DNA of 13,435 nucleotides from assembly GCA_946403735.1 (NCBI GenBank), contig CAMJAZ010000007.1, positions 1-13,435 of the forward strand, given 5' to 3'. This DNA is from an uncultured Selenomonadales bacterium. Its GTDB lineage: Bacteria; Bacillota; Negativicutes; Selenomonadales; Selenomonadaceae. Position numbers and translations under genes: made by a program. The notes beneath the pieces were generated by a model that was not told the DNA's origin, ran no database searches, and saw only the letters and a list, made by a program, of their open reading frames with translations. Shown one piece after another: positions 1 through 6,653 of this stretch (positions within the stretch are counted from its first letter, which is position 1; each line of letters starts with the position of its first letter).

Positions 1-2
1 GC

Positions 3-878
3 TCGACTGACGACAGCAAAGGCGTTGTAAAAGGTTATCGCCCTAAGTTCAAAGGTAGGTTGCGGCTTATCGAATCTGAAAAAAATTCTGGTGGTTGTGC
101 TGTACCGCGAAATATTGGAATGAATTATGCTAGCGGCAAGTACTTATTTTTTTTGGATAGCGACGACTTAATTATAAAAAGTGCATTAGAAAGACTTTAC
201 AGCGTGGCAGAAAATTTTGACGCAGATATTGTTCAATGTGAAAAATTTTATACGTCTGAAACTCCACATTTGAAAGGCGCAGAGTTGACGGTAAAAAGTT
301 TTAAGCCAGACGGCTACGTTAAAGTCCCAACTTTGGACACGAAAGACATTACAAAACGCATTATGGATTTTCACGCGCAAAGATATATTTGGACGGCTTG
401 GTCAAAATTGCTCCGCCGTGATTTTATGATTAAAAATAATGAAGATTTAGTTTTTACAATTTATTGTTTATCTTGCGCAAAACGTTTAGTAAAGTATCCC
501 GACCCAGTAAACATTTATCGTTATCGACCTGATTCAATTCTTCATACGTCAACCAATATGATAGATCACATTAGAAAATGGATTCGTGCATTGGCGACGG
601 GCTTTACATGTTGCGATAAATTTTTGAGCCAACTGGAATTTTATAAACAAAATCCAGAAATAAAGTATCTTGCACTCGACGCCATAGCGCAAGATATTTT
701 CAGTAAGTTAATTGGCATCTACAGAAAATTTTCGGCATCAGTACTTGACGATATAATCCGTGAGGAATTTAAAAAATGTGGCGACACTTCAGCAATGGCG
801 GCGTTTTTCTTCAATATGTCGATTATGTACAGTATGCAAATTGGAACGTACCTTTTGAACAAAAATGAAAATAGATAA
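3..878 (+). CDS. GT2-family glycosyltransferase, 5' end outside the window
   Basis: Transfers a sugar from a nucleotide-sugar donor, probably in surface polysaccharide synthesis at the cytoplasmic face of the membrane. The frame is open to the left edge: the first visible residues (STDDS) fit the usual DDCSTD segment of the GT-A fold, so the true start lies upstream, and the TTG at 60 is internal. Visible motifs are ENSGG-like EKNSGG, then PRNIGMN and FFLDSDD, the metal-binding DxD at about visible residues 52-55. WTAWSKLLRRDF and NEDLVF follow, the latter carrying the likely ED catalytic base. About 291 residues are visible. The loop between RRDFMIKN and EDLVF looks some ten residues shorter than I expect for relatives. 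The acceptor sugar cannot be told. The 87 bases to the next gene hold AT-rich runs but no convincing terminator. Confidence 0.85.
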   Translation, partial: STDDSKGVVKGYRPKFKGRLRLIESEKNSGGCAVPRNIGMNYASGKYLFFLDSDDLIIKSALERLYSVAENFDADIVQCEKFYTSETPHLKGAELTVKSFKPDGYVKVPTLDTKDITKRIMDFHAQRYIWTAWSKLLRRDFMIKNNEDLVFTIYCLSCAKRLVKYPDPVNIYRYRPDSILHTSTNMIDHIRKWIRALATGFTCCDKFLSQLEFYKQNPEIKYLALDAIAQDIFSKLIGIYRKFSASVLDDIIREEFKKCGDTSAMAAFFFNMSIMYSMQIGTYLLNKNENR

Positions 879-953
879 CTATTTCACAAATTTTTATTTT
901 GAAGGAAAATTTTTTACGGCGGCGAATTTTTTTACCAAAATTTAACCACGCTT

Positions 954-960
954 AAAGGAG
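954..960 (+). promoter_or_regulatory. Ribosome binding site of nadK
   Basis: AAAGGAG lies 5 bases before the ATG at 966. It is the strongest Shine-Dalgarno sequence near this gene and favours that start over the in-frame ATGs at 1014 and 1017, which are preceded only by a weak GCGGGA. Confidence 0.7.
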
Positions 961-965
961 AAAAT

Positions 966-1874
966 ATGGCGCGACAAAATATTTTCGGTACAGTTTTCGG
1001 CGTCGAAGCGGGAATGATGCAAATTGCCGTTTTCCCAAATATCAGTAAAAGACGTAGCGGCGAGATTGTCGACCGCATTTTTAATTTCTACCGCAATAAA
1101 AATGTTCGGCTTGTAATGCCAGCTACAGAGGCGCGGCAATTTCGCAAGGAAGAATACGGCTTACCCTGCGTCGAACGTGTCCACATTGATATGGCGCTAT
1201 CAATCGGCGGTGACGGTACGCTTATCGGCGTTTGTCGACGGTTTCAAGAACAAGGAATTCCAGTTTGCGGAATAAATTTAGGTACACTTGGATTTTTAGC
1301 TGACATTGAACCGCGCGAACTTGAAAGCCGCTTGGGAAAAATTTTAATCGGCGATTACGTCGTAGAAAACCGCCTACTGCTTAGCGGTTACATTGCCGAC
1401 GAACTTGGCGAAAAATTTTTAGGCAATGCGATTAATGACGTTGTAATTTCTAAAGGAACTTCTGCGCGGATGTTGCGAATGGAAATTTTTGTGAACGATA
1501 CGCATTTGACGAACTGCAAAGCAGACGGTTTAATTGTTTCAAGCCCAACTGGTTCAACGGCGTATTCATTAAGCGCTGGTGGTCCAATCCTCAATCCAAA
1601 TATTCGTGCGCTGATTATCATTCCGATTTGCCCACATACTTTCCAAATGCGACCGCTTGTCGTCAATGAAGATGATGAAGTACGAATAAAAGTTTACGCC
1701 AATTCAGAAATAATTGTTATGCTTGACGGTCAAGAAAATTTCAAAGTGCAACCAAATTATGAAGTTGTCGTTAAAAAATCTAAGATGACCGCGCAGATTG
1801 TCAAGTTTGCCGACAAAAATTATTACGACGTTTTAAAAGCTAAACTTTGGGGTAATGGCGGCGACTGGCACTAA
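966..1874 (+). CDS. nadK: NAD kinase
   Basis: Phosphorylates NAD to NADP in the cytoplasm using ATP or polyphosphate, and so supplies the NADPH pool. Diagnostic motifs are present in order: GGDGT at residues 81-85 (nucleotide/phosphate binding, catalytic Asp), GINLGTLGFL at 102-111, NAINDVVISKG at 154-164, ADGLIVSSPTGSTAYS at about 187-201 and LDGQ near 253-256. The length of 302 residues is slightly above the family norm because of about 16 extra N-terminal residues before MMQIAVFPN, where relatives normally begin; the strong ribosome binding site nevertheless sits before the upstream ATG. Translation could also begin at 1014 or 1017. It is followed after 32 bases by the DUF4127 gene on the same strand, probably in one transcript. 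The family assignment is firm; only the start is uncertain. Confidence 0.95.
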   Translation: MARQNIFGTVFGVEAGMMQIAVFPNISKRRSGEIVDRIFNFYRNKNVRLVMPATEARQFRKEEYGLPCVERVHIDMALSIGGDGTLIGVCRRFQEQGIPVCGINLGTLGFLADIEPRELESRLGKILIGDYVVENRLLLSGYIADELGEKFLGNAINDVVISKGTSARMLRMEIFVNDTHLTNCKADGLIVSSPTGSTAYSLSAGGPILNPNIRALIIIPICPHTFQMRPLVVNEDDEVRIKVYANSEIIVMLDGQENFKVQPNYEVVVKKSKMTAQIVKFADKNYYDVLKAKLWGNGGDWH

Positions 1875-1906
1875 TTGAATTAAGAATTAAGAATGTGGAA
1901 TGAGTA

Positions 1907-3526
1907 ATGAGGAAAAATTTTTTATATAAGGTATTTTTAATCTTAGTGATAATTTTTTGTACAACTGCGCGGGCAAGTGCGGCTGGCGAAAAAATTTTAT
2001 TCATACCTATCGACGACCGCCCAATTACTTTTAATGAAACTGTCGACGTACTTCAGCAAGCTGGTTGTGAAATGATTTTGCCGCCGAAAAATTATTTTGA
2101 CCGTTTCGGTAACAGTGAATCGCCTGAAAAAATTTTGGCGTGGCTGGAAAAAAATGTTTCTTCAGCTAACGCGGCAGTCATTTCAGCTGATGCCATACTT
2201 TACGGCGGACTTATCCCTTCACGTAAACACGAATTTTCAGCCGACGTTTTAAATAGCCGTCTTGAACGTCTAAAAGCTCTTCGCAAAAAAAATCCCAAAT
2301 TGAAAATTTACGTCTTATGTTCATTAATGCGGACTCCTCACGAAGGCACAGCAGGTTCTGTCGAGGAGCCCGAATATTACGCCCAGTACGGCAAAGATAT
2401 TTTTACCGCTACTTCATTGGCTTATAAAAATGAAACAGTTGGATTGACTAGCGGCGAACGTATGGCGATGAACAATCTTTTCATAAATATTCCCACCGAA
2501 ATTTTTAACAATTGGTACGAACGCCGACAAAAAAATCTTGACGCTACAAAAAAAATTCTTAACTTGACGAACGACGGCACTATTAGCTATTTAATCATTG
2601 GACGCGATGACCATTGGTCTTTCAGTCAAACTCAACGTGAAAGCCAAGAAATAATTTCCTACGCTGAAAAAAATAATATTACCAAAACAAAATTTCAAAT
2701 GTTGTCTGGCATTGATGAATTTGGCTTACTCCTTTTGACGCGAGCTGTTGACGACCTGCGCGGCAATTCGCCTAAAGTTTACGTCGACTACAACATTGGC
2801 ATGGGCGCTAAAACTCTTCCAGCTTATTCCGATGAAACAGTTGGCGTTGCTATAAACAGTGAACTTTCAATAGCTGGCGGACAAATTGTCAACAATCCTA
2901 AAGATGCTGACTTCGTCTTACTTGTAAACACTGACCCTGCAGGCGAAACGTATCACAGCCATAACGCCTTGCCCAATCAGCGCGACGAAAATTTTGACTA
3001 CAACGCGCCGCGTTACGGTACAAAATATTTTGTCGATATGGTTGAACGCTACGTCGACAAAGGCTATAAAGTTTGCGTGGCAGATATAACTTTTGCAAAC
3101 GGTTCTGATAATGCTATGATGAATTTGTTGAAGGAACGCGGTTTGCTTTTCAAGTTGCAGGCTTACGCGGGCTGGAACACGGCGAATAATACATTGGGAT
3201 TTGTGATTGGCACGGGAATTTTAACGCGCTATATGACGCAGGAGTCTAAAGATAAACTTTTGGCAATGCGTTATCTTGACGATTGGGCATATCAAGCGAA
3301 TGTTCGGACGACGGTCGGCGATTGGATTTTCTATGAATTTCCGAATGGCGAAAAATTTTACAGCGGATTTGGCGGAAAAAATATCACTGTTGAAGAGCGC
3401 ATAACAGAATTAATGCGTGAATTTGCCGCTAAAAATTTGCCGCCGTATGAATTTCTGCGTGACTTCAAAGTTAGTTGTACGTGGAACAGAATGTTTGAAG
3501 TTGAAATAGATTTTCCTAAACGCTAG
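1907..3526 (+). CDS. Secreted DUF4127 family protein, function unknown
   Basis: The N-terminus MRKNFLYKVF followed by a hydrophobic stretch (about 8-19) and ARASA is a signal peptide, with likely cleavage after ASA at about 25, so the protein is exported. The mature part begins with KILFIPIDDRPI, the hallmark start of DUF4127, and the 539-residue length fits. Other conserved-looking acidic or aromatic segments are DAILYGGLIPSR (95-106), LMRTPHEGTAG (140-150), GRDDHWS (232-238) and, late, an AGWNTANNTLG segment near 425. Buried Asp/His clusters suggest an enzyme, but no reaction has been assigned to this family that I know of. The ATG has only a weak upstream GGAATGAG, and the leader contains tandem GAATTAA units. 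The gene stops 13 bases before a membrane acyltransferase, suggesting the two act together outside or at the membrane; that is inference. Confidence 0.85.
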   Translation: MRKNFLYKVFLILVIIFCTTARASAAGEKILFIPIDDRPITFNETVDVLQQAGCEMILPPKNYFDRFGNSESPEKILAWLEKNVSSANAAVISADAILYGGLIPSRKHEFSADVLNSRLERLKALRKKNPKLKIYVLCSLMRTPHEGTAGSVEEPEYYAQYGKDIFTATSLAYKNETVGLTSGERMAMNNLFINIPTEIFNNWYERRQKNLDATKKILNLTNDGTISYLIIGRDDHWSFSQTQRESQEIISYAEKNNITKTKFQMLSGIDEFGLLLLTRAVDDLRGNSPKVYVDYNIGMGAKTLPAYSDETVGVAINSELSIAGGQIVNNPKDADFVLLVNTDPAGETYHSHNALPNQRDENFDYNAPRYGTKYFVDMVERYVDKGYKVCVADITFANGSDNAMMNLLKERGLLFKLQAYAGWNTANNTLGFVIGTGILTRYMTQESKDKLLAMRYLDDWAYQANVRTTVGDWIFYEFPNGEKFYSGFGGKNITVEERITELMREFAAKNLPPYEFLRDFKVSCTWNRMFEVEIDFPKR

Positions 3527-3539
3527 CACCTAAAAGCTA

Positions 3540-4613
3540 ATGAGAATTTTTGAACTTGATGTATTTCGTGGGCTGGCAATTTTCATAATGATTGTAGTTG
3601 ACGCGCCGCCTGCCAATATCTACGAAATTTTACAACACGCGCAATGGGAAGGTTTAACGATAGCTGATGTTGCCTTCCCTGCTTTTGTTTTTGCAATGGG
3701 AATGTCCGCCGCAATTTCAAGTTCGCGCAGAATCGCAACGTGGAGAAAAATTTTTCGCCGCACAGTTTTACTGTTTGTACTTGGAATAATTTTAAATGAA
3801 ACGTGGCACATTTCCGCGTACCTGTTCGATGAAAATTTTACAAGCGCCGATTTGTACAACAACGCGATTAAACATTTTCGGCTGTTCGGAATACTTCAAC
3901 GGCTGGCGTTGACGTATATTTTGGGAATGGCGCTAACAAAATTTTTCACTAGTAACGCTAGAATCTTCACGGCGGCATTTGTACTTTTAATTTTGTCGTC
4001 AATCGGCTTTCACGTCTACGCAGAAAATCCTTTCGATGAAGTGAACAATATCAGTGGCGCAGTTGATTTAATTTTCCCAACTGTTAATCACATTTACACG
4101 CCGACTGGCGACCCAGAGGGCTTGTACGGGACAATCACGTCAACGTCGTCAATGTTATTTGGATTTTTGGCGGGAAGAATTTTAATTGATAGTTCAACTT
4201 CGCGGGAAAAAATTTATCAGCTGGCAAGTTTAGGCGTCATACTTTTAATAGCTGGCGGATTGTGGAGTAGCTTTGACATAATCGCGAAAAAAATTTGGAC
4301 AGCGCCATTTGCCTTGATAACGTCGGGCGGCAGTTTAATCTTAATTTCAGCACTTAAACTTTTGAACGTAAAAAATTTTTTTCAACCGTTAGCGGCATTG
4401 GGAAAAAATCCTCTGCTGATATTTATGGCGTCGAACGTTGCAGTAATTTTTCTTATCACCGCTGGAATTTGGACAGAATTTTTTGAATGGACGCGAAACT
4501 TCCTGCCGATAAGTTGTGAATTACAATCTACCATTCATCAGCTAATATGGGCAACGTTATGGACTTTGCTGGCAAAATTTTTAGACGCTAAAGGAATCGT
4601 GATAAAGTTATAA
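3540..4613 (+). CDS. Membrane acyltransferase of the HGSNAT/DUF5009 (YeiB-like) type
   Basis: A 357-residue polytopic membrane protein with roughly ten hydrophobic segments. It begins with FELDVFRGLAIFIMI, matching the LDxxRG(L/I) start of the heparan-alpha-glucosaminide N-acetyltransferase-like family. The segment HAQWEGLTIADVAFPAFVF (residues 33-51) closely follows the family pattern HAxWxGLTxADxxFPxFVF. H33 is the candidate acetyl-carrying histidine, by analogy with human HGSNAT. Family members pass an acetyl group from cytoplasmic acetyl-CoA across the membrane to an amino sugar; the substrate here is unknown. A late LGKNPLLIFMASN is also typical. The ATG overlaps no clear ribosome binding site, so translation may be coupled to the preceding DUF4127 gene, which ends 13 bases upstream. 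The downstream tRNA operon has its own promoter. Confidence 0.8.
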   Translation: MRIFELDVFRGLAIFIMIVVDAPPANIYEILQHAQWEGLTIADVAFPAFVFAMGMSAAISSSRRIATWRKIFRRTVLLFVLGIILNETWHISAYLFDENFTSADLYNNAIKHFRLFGILQRLALTYILGMALTKFFTSNARIFTAAFVLLILSSIGFHVYAENPFDEVNNISGAVDLIFPTVNHIYTPTGDPEGLYGTITSTSSMLFGFLAGRILIDSSTSREKIYQLASLGVILLIAGGLWSSFDIIAKKIWTAPFALITSGGSLILISALKLLNVKNFFQPLAALGKNPLLIFMASNVAVIFLITAGIWTEFFEWTRNFLPISCELQSTIHQLIWATLWTLLAKFLDAKGIVIKL

Positions 4614-4632
4614 TTTAGTACAAAAAATTTTC

Positions 4633-4661
4633 TTGACACTTACTAAAACAACGGCTATAAT
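4633..4661 (+). promoter_or_regulatory. Consensus sigma-70-type promoter of the tRNA-Val pair
   Basis: TTGACA (4633-4638) and TATAAT (4656-4661) are both perfect consensus hexamers, separated by exactly 17 bases. Transcription would begin near 4668, about a dozen bases before the first tRNA. This is by far the strongest promoter in the window. Confidence 0.9.
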
Positions 4662-4680
4662 ACGCCTTGTCAAATGACGT

Positions 4681-4757
4681 GGGATTATAGCTCAGTTGGT
4701 TAGAGTACTTCGTTGACATCGAAGGGGTCACAGATTCGAGTTCTGTTAATCCCACCA
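4681..4757 (+). tRNA. tRNA-Val (anticodon GAC)
   Basis: A 77-base cloverleaf: acceptor GGGATTA/TAATCCC (4681-4687, 4747-4753), D arm GCTC/GAGT, anticodon stem CTTCG/CGAAG (4708-4712, 4720-4724) with loop TTGACAT, anticodon GAC at 4715-4717. The T arm ACAGA/TCTGT encloses TTCGAGT, and ACCA is encoded at the 3' end (4754-4757). GAC reads the valine codons GUC and GUU; A73 and anticodon A35/C36 fit valine identity. Two positions are unusual: the last T-stem pair (53-61) is A-U instead of the almost universal G-C, and D-stem 10-25 is G.U. Confidence 0.93.
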
Positions 4758-4771
4758 CTTTTTATTTTCTG

Positions 4772-4847
4772 GCTCATTTAGCCCAGTTGGTAGAGCGTTT
4801 CCGTCACATGGAAGATGTCGGGGGTTCGAGTCCCTCAATGAGCACCA
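4772..4847 (+). tRNA. tRNA-Val (anticodon CAC)
   Basis: A 76-base cloverleaf 14 bases after the first tRNA: acceptor GCTCATT/AATGAGC (4772-4778, 4837-4843), anticodon stem TTTCC/GGAAG with loop GTCACAT, anticodon CAC at 4805-4807 reading GUG. The T arm GGGGG/CCCTC encloses TTCGAGT, and ACCA is encoded (4844-4847). The D stem GCCC/GAGC has a C12.A23 mismatch where U-A is usual. Base 32 is G rather than a pyrimidine, so 32 and 38 could form a G.U pair. The rest is regular, so it is probably functional. Confidence 0.9.
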
Positions 4848-4877
4848 ATAATGAATTTTTTTTATGAAATAAATTTT

Positions 4878-4906
4878 TCGTCGTCGAACTTGGCGGCGAT
4901 TTTTTT
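4878..4906 (+). terminator. Intrinsic terminator of the tRNA operon
   Basis: TCGTCGTCG (4878-4886) can pair with TGGCGGCGA (4891-4899) through nine pairs including three G.U, around an AACT loop, followed directly by seven T (4900-4906). It lies 30 bases after the second tRNA, so the transcript probably holds only the two tRNAs. Confidence 0.8.
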
Positions 4907-4927
4907 ATTTTTAAATCTTAACAAATA

Positions 4928-4936
4928 TGTTATAAT
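4928..4936 (+). promoter_or_regulatory. Extended -10 promoter for the metallophosphoesterase
   Basis: TGTTATAAT is a perfect extended -10 element (TGnTATAAT, -10 at 4931-4936). A -35 element is poor (TTTTTA near 4908-4913), as expected for extended -10 promoters. It sits just after the tRNA terminator and about 55 bases before the ATG of the next gene. Confidence 0.7.
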
Positions 4937-4991
4937 TTCTCAACCAAATAGAAATTCTTACAGCTAAGAGTTAGCATTGGGGCGATTGAAA

Positions 4992-5690
4992 ATGCAGTAC
5001 AACAGAATTTTAGCAATGGGCGACATTCACGGACGCTTTGACAGATTGTCTTCTGTCTTCAACAAAATTAAATTCGGCTCGAAAGATTTTCTAATTTTGC
5101 TTGGCGATTATGTCGATCGCGGTAATGAAAATCTTCACTGCTTACAATGGGCAATGCGCATTAGCAAACTTCCCAACGTCGTAGCTCTTCGCGGCAACCA
5201 TGAACAAATGATGTTGTACTACTACTTGCTTGGAACTTACGAATCAACAATTTGGTTGCCGAACGGTGGCAAATACACAAAGGCTGAAATGGATGAGTGG
5301 ACTAAAACTAATCCAGATTTTTTGAATGAGGCGTTGAATTTTATTGACAAGCGCCCATATTATTACCGAACTTTCATTGACGGTCAAGAATATATTTTTT
5401 GTCACGCGGGCTTAAAGCCAGGCGTTTCGCTTGAAAATCAAAGTGTCGAATCAATTCTTTGGATACGCGAAGAATTTTACAACGGCTATAACGGTACAGC
5501 TGAAGTTGTCGTTGGACACACGCCGACGCCTTATCTTGGTAGCGTACCTGGTGTTGATATTAAGGATAGGTATTATCCTATTCGACTGCCAAATAAAATT
5601 ACTATGATTGATACAGGGTCATTCCTGCCGAAGGGGAGAATTTCCTGCGTTGACGTTATCAGCGGTCAAGTCTGGCAGAGTGACGATTAA
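4992..5690 (+). CDS. PPP-type metallophosphoesterase (serine/threonine phosphatase family)
   Basis: A cytoplasmic two-metal phosphohydrolase. All five family motifs are visible: GDIHG (10-14), GDYVDRG (38-44), GNHE (68-71), CHAG (137-140) and GHT (175-177). They supply the metal-binding Asp, Asn and His residues and the catalytic His of the PPP/ApaH-like group. The length of 232 residues fits the small bacterial protein phosphatase/ApaH-like proteins; whether it acts on phosphoproteins, diadenosine polyphosphates or another substrate cannot be decided. The ATG at 4992 is chosen because RILAMGDIHG normally lies at the very N-terminus and GGGG (4979-4982) stands 9 bases before it; an in-frame TTG at 4977 with AAGAG before it is the alternative. 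It is preceded by its own promoter and followed by 138 bases containing a palindromic repeat. Confidence 0.93.
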   Translation: MQYNRILAMGDIHGRFDRLSSVFNKIKFGSKDFLILLGDYVDRGNENLHCLQWAMRISKLPNVVALRGNHEQMMLYYYLLGTYESTIWLPNGGKYTKAEMDEWTKTNPDFLNEALNFIDKRPYYYRTFIDGQEYIFCHAGLKPGVSLENQSVESILWIREEFYNGYNGTAEVVVGHTPTPYLGSVPGVDIKDRYYPIRLPNKITMIDTGSFLPKGRISCVDVISGQVWQSDD

Positions 5691-5730
5691 GTTTTTAAGA
5701 TGTTTTAGTAAAATCAAACTTGGTAAAAAT

Positions 5731-5767
5731 TTTTTTAATAACCTACTTTTTCTTTGGCGCAAAAGAA
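5731..5767. repeat. Dispersed palindromic (REP-like) repeat, copy 1
   Basis: A T-rich lead then ACCTACTTTTTCTTTGGCGC and AAAAGAA form an imperfect palindrome: TTCTTT (5750-5755) pairs with AAAGAA (5762-5767) around GGCGCA. Nearly the same 36-37 bases occur at 12811-12846. It is intergenic and has no T tract after the stem, so it is not a standard terminator. Similar TTCTTTTG...CAAAAGAA elements are widespread intergenic repeats in bacteria. Confidence 0.75.
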
Positions 5768-5812
5768 TCGTCCTTGAGTGCCCCACCTTTTTCCTATGTC
5801 ATCATAAATAAT

Positions 5813-5817
5813 GGAGG
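5813..5817 (+). promoter_or_regulatory. Ribosome binding site of the HAD phosphatase gene
   Basis: GGAGG ends 11 bases before the ATG at 5829. An in-frame ATG at 5811 would place this sequence inside the coding region and has no ribosome binding site of its own, so 5829 is the better start. Confidence 0.75.
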
Positions 5818-5828
5818 TAGAAATTTTT

Positions 5829-6638
5829 ATGAGCGTTAAAATTATTTTGTCTGACATCGACGGCACTTTCTTAACCGACGATAAAAAAGTTACTGCTTTA
5901 ACTGCGCGGGCGGCTAAATCAGTCGTCGACAAAGGCTTGAACTTAGTTTTAGTTTCTGCACGTATGCCAGAGGCAATTTACCCAATAACTGACGGAATTG
6001 GCTTGCCGCGCCTGCCAATCATCAGCTACAGTGGCGGTTTCGTACTTACTGAATCTGAAAAAGTTTTGTACGATAAAAAAATGCCGCTTGACGACACAAA
6101 AAATATTTTGGCGGAAATGGATAAACGCTGGGTTGGCGTCTGCATAAATTATTACGCTGGCAGAAAGTGGTACGTTCGCGCCGTTGAATACAACGTTCAG
6201 CACGAAATGGACATTACGCAAGCTACGGCTGAAGTTGCTGACTTCGACAAACTTATTGCTGAAAATATTTTGCCAAATAAAATTATGATTATCTGCACAC
6301 CGCCGACTTGTAAGGAAATGGAAAGTACTTTAAGCGAACTTTTTCCGCGCTTAAACGTCGTACGCAGTGCGCCGTACCTTTTGGAAATTATGGACAAGAG
6401 CGTTTCAAAGGCTACTGGCATTGAAATTTTGCTGAAACATTACAACTTGACGGTCGACGATGCTATTGCATTCGGCGATAACTATAACGATACTGAAATG
6501 TTGCAGTACATTCCGCGCAGTGTTGCAATGAAAAATGCCCCCGATAAAGTCAAGGCGCTTGCGCAAGCCGTCACTGACTCCAATGAGGACAGCGGTATTT
6601 ATACTTACCTTGTCAAGCACGGAATTATTGACGCTTGA
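5829..6638 (+). CDS. Cof-type HAD-IIB family phosphatase
   Basis: A cytoplasmic Mg-dependent phosphatase of the haloacid dehalogenase superfamily, Cof/YkrA-like subgroup, which usually acts on sugar phosphates, FMN or pyridoxal phosphate. Motif I is SDIDGT (8-13), with D9 the nucleophile and D11 the acid/base. Motif II is expected near VLVSAR, a lysine lies in the SKATGIEILLKHY segment around 200, and motif IV is GDNYND (216-221), which binds Mg. The C2-type cap occupies the middle third. The length of 269 residues is standard. No substrate can be inferred from the sequence. It converges on the DUF721 gene with only 15 bases between the two stops. No clear promoter was found in the 138-base upstream gap, so read-through from the metallophosphoesterase is possible. 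Confidence 0.93.
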   Translation: MSVKIILSDIDGTFLTDDKKVTALTARAAKSVVDKGLNLVLVSARMPEAIYPITDGIGLPRLPIISYSGGFVLTESEKVLYDKKMPLDDTKNILAEMDKRWVGVCINYYAGRKWYVRAVEYNVQHEMDITQATAEVADFDKLIAENILPNKIMIICTPPTCKEMESTLSELFPRLNVVRSAPYLLEIMDKSVSKATGIEILLKHYNLTVDDAIAFGDNYNDTEMLQYIPRSVAMKNAPDKVKALAQAVTDSNEDSGIYTYLVKHGIIDA

Positions 6639-6649
6639 CAATATTTTTT
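6610..6649 (+). terminator. Intrinsic terminator overlapping the HAD stop codon
   Basis: TTGTCAAGC (6610-6618) and GCTTGACAA (6633-6641) form a perfect nine-pair stem with a 14-base loop, followed by TATTTTTT. The stop codon (6636-6638) lies in the 3' arm. On the minus strand no T tract follows, so it should not stop the convergent operon efficiently. Confidence 0.8.
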
Positions 6650-6653
6650 AAGT

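Noticed and set aside
60..62. TTG as the start of the GT2 gene
   Set aside because: The frame continues to the left edge with residues matching the GT-A fold, so this codon is internal.
4772..4847. Second tRNA as a pseudogene
   Set aside because: Despite the C12.A23 mismatch and G32, the acceptor, anticodon and T arms and the CCA end are complete and it follows a strong promoter.
4977..4991. TTG start for the metallophosphoesterase
   Set aside because: It would add five residues before the usual N-terminus; the ATG at 4992 with GGGG upstream is more likely, though the TTG cannot be excluded.
5731..5767. Repeat copies as intrinsic terminators
   Set aside because: Neither copy has a T tract directly after the stem on either strand.
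5774..5808. Possible promoter (TTGAGT with CATAAA or TATGTC) before the HAD gene
   Set aside because: Spacing of 15 or 23 bases and poor -10 matches; not convincing.
5608..5811. 67-codon plus-strand open frame after the metallophosphoesterase
   Set aside because: Its first part overlaps the phosphatase in another frame and the rest runs through the palindromic repeat; no coding signal.
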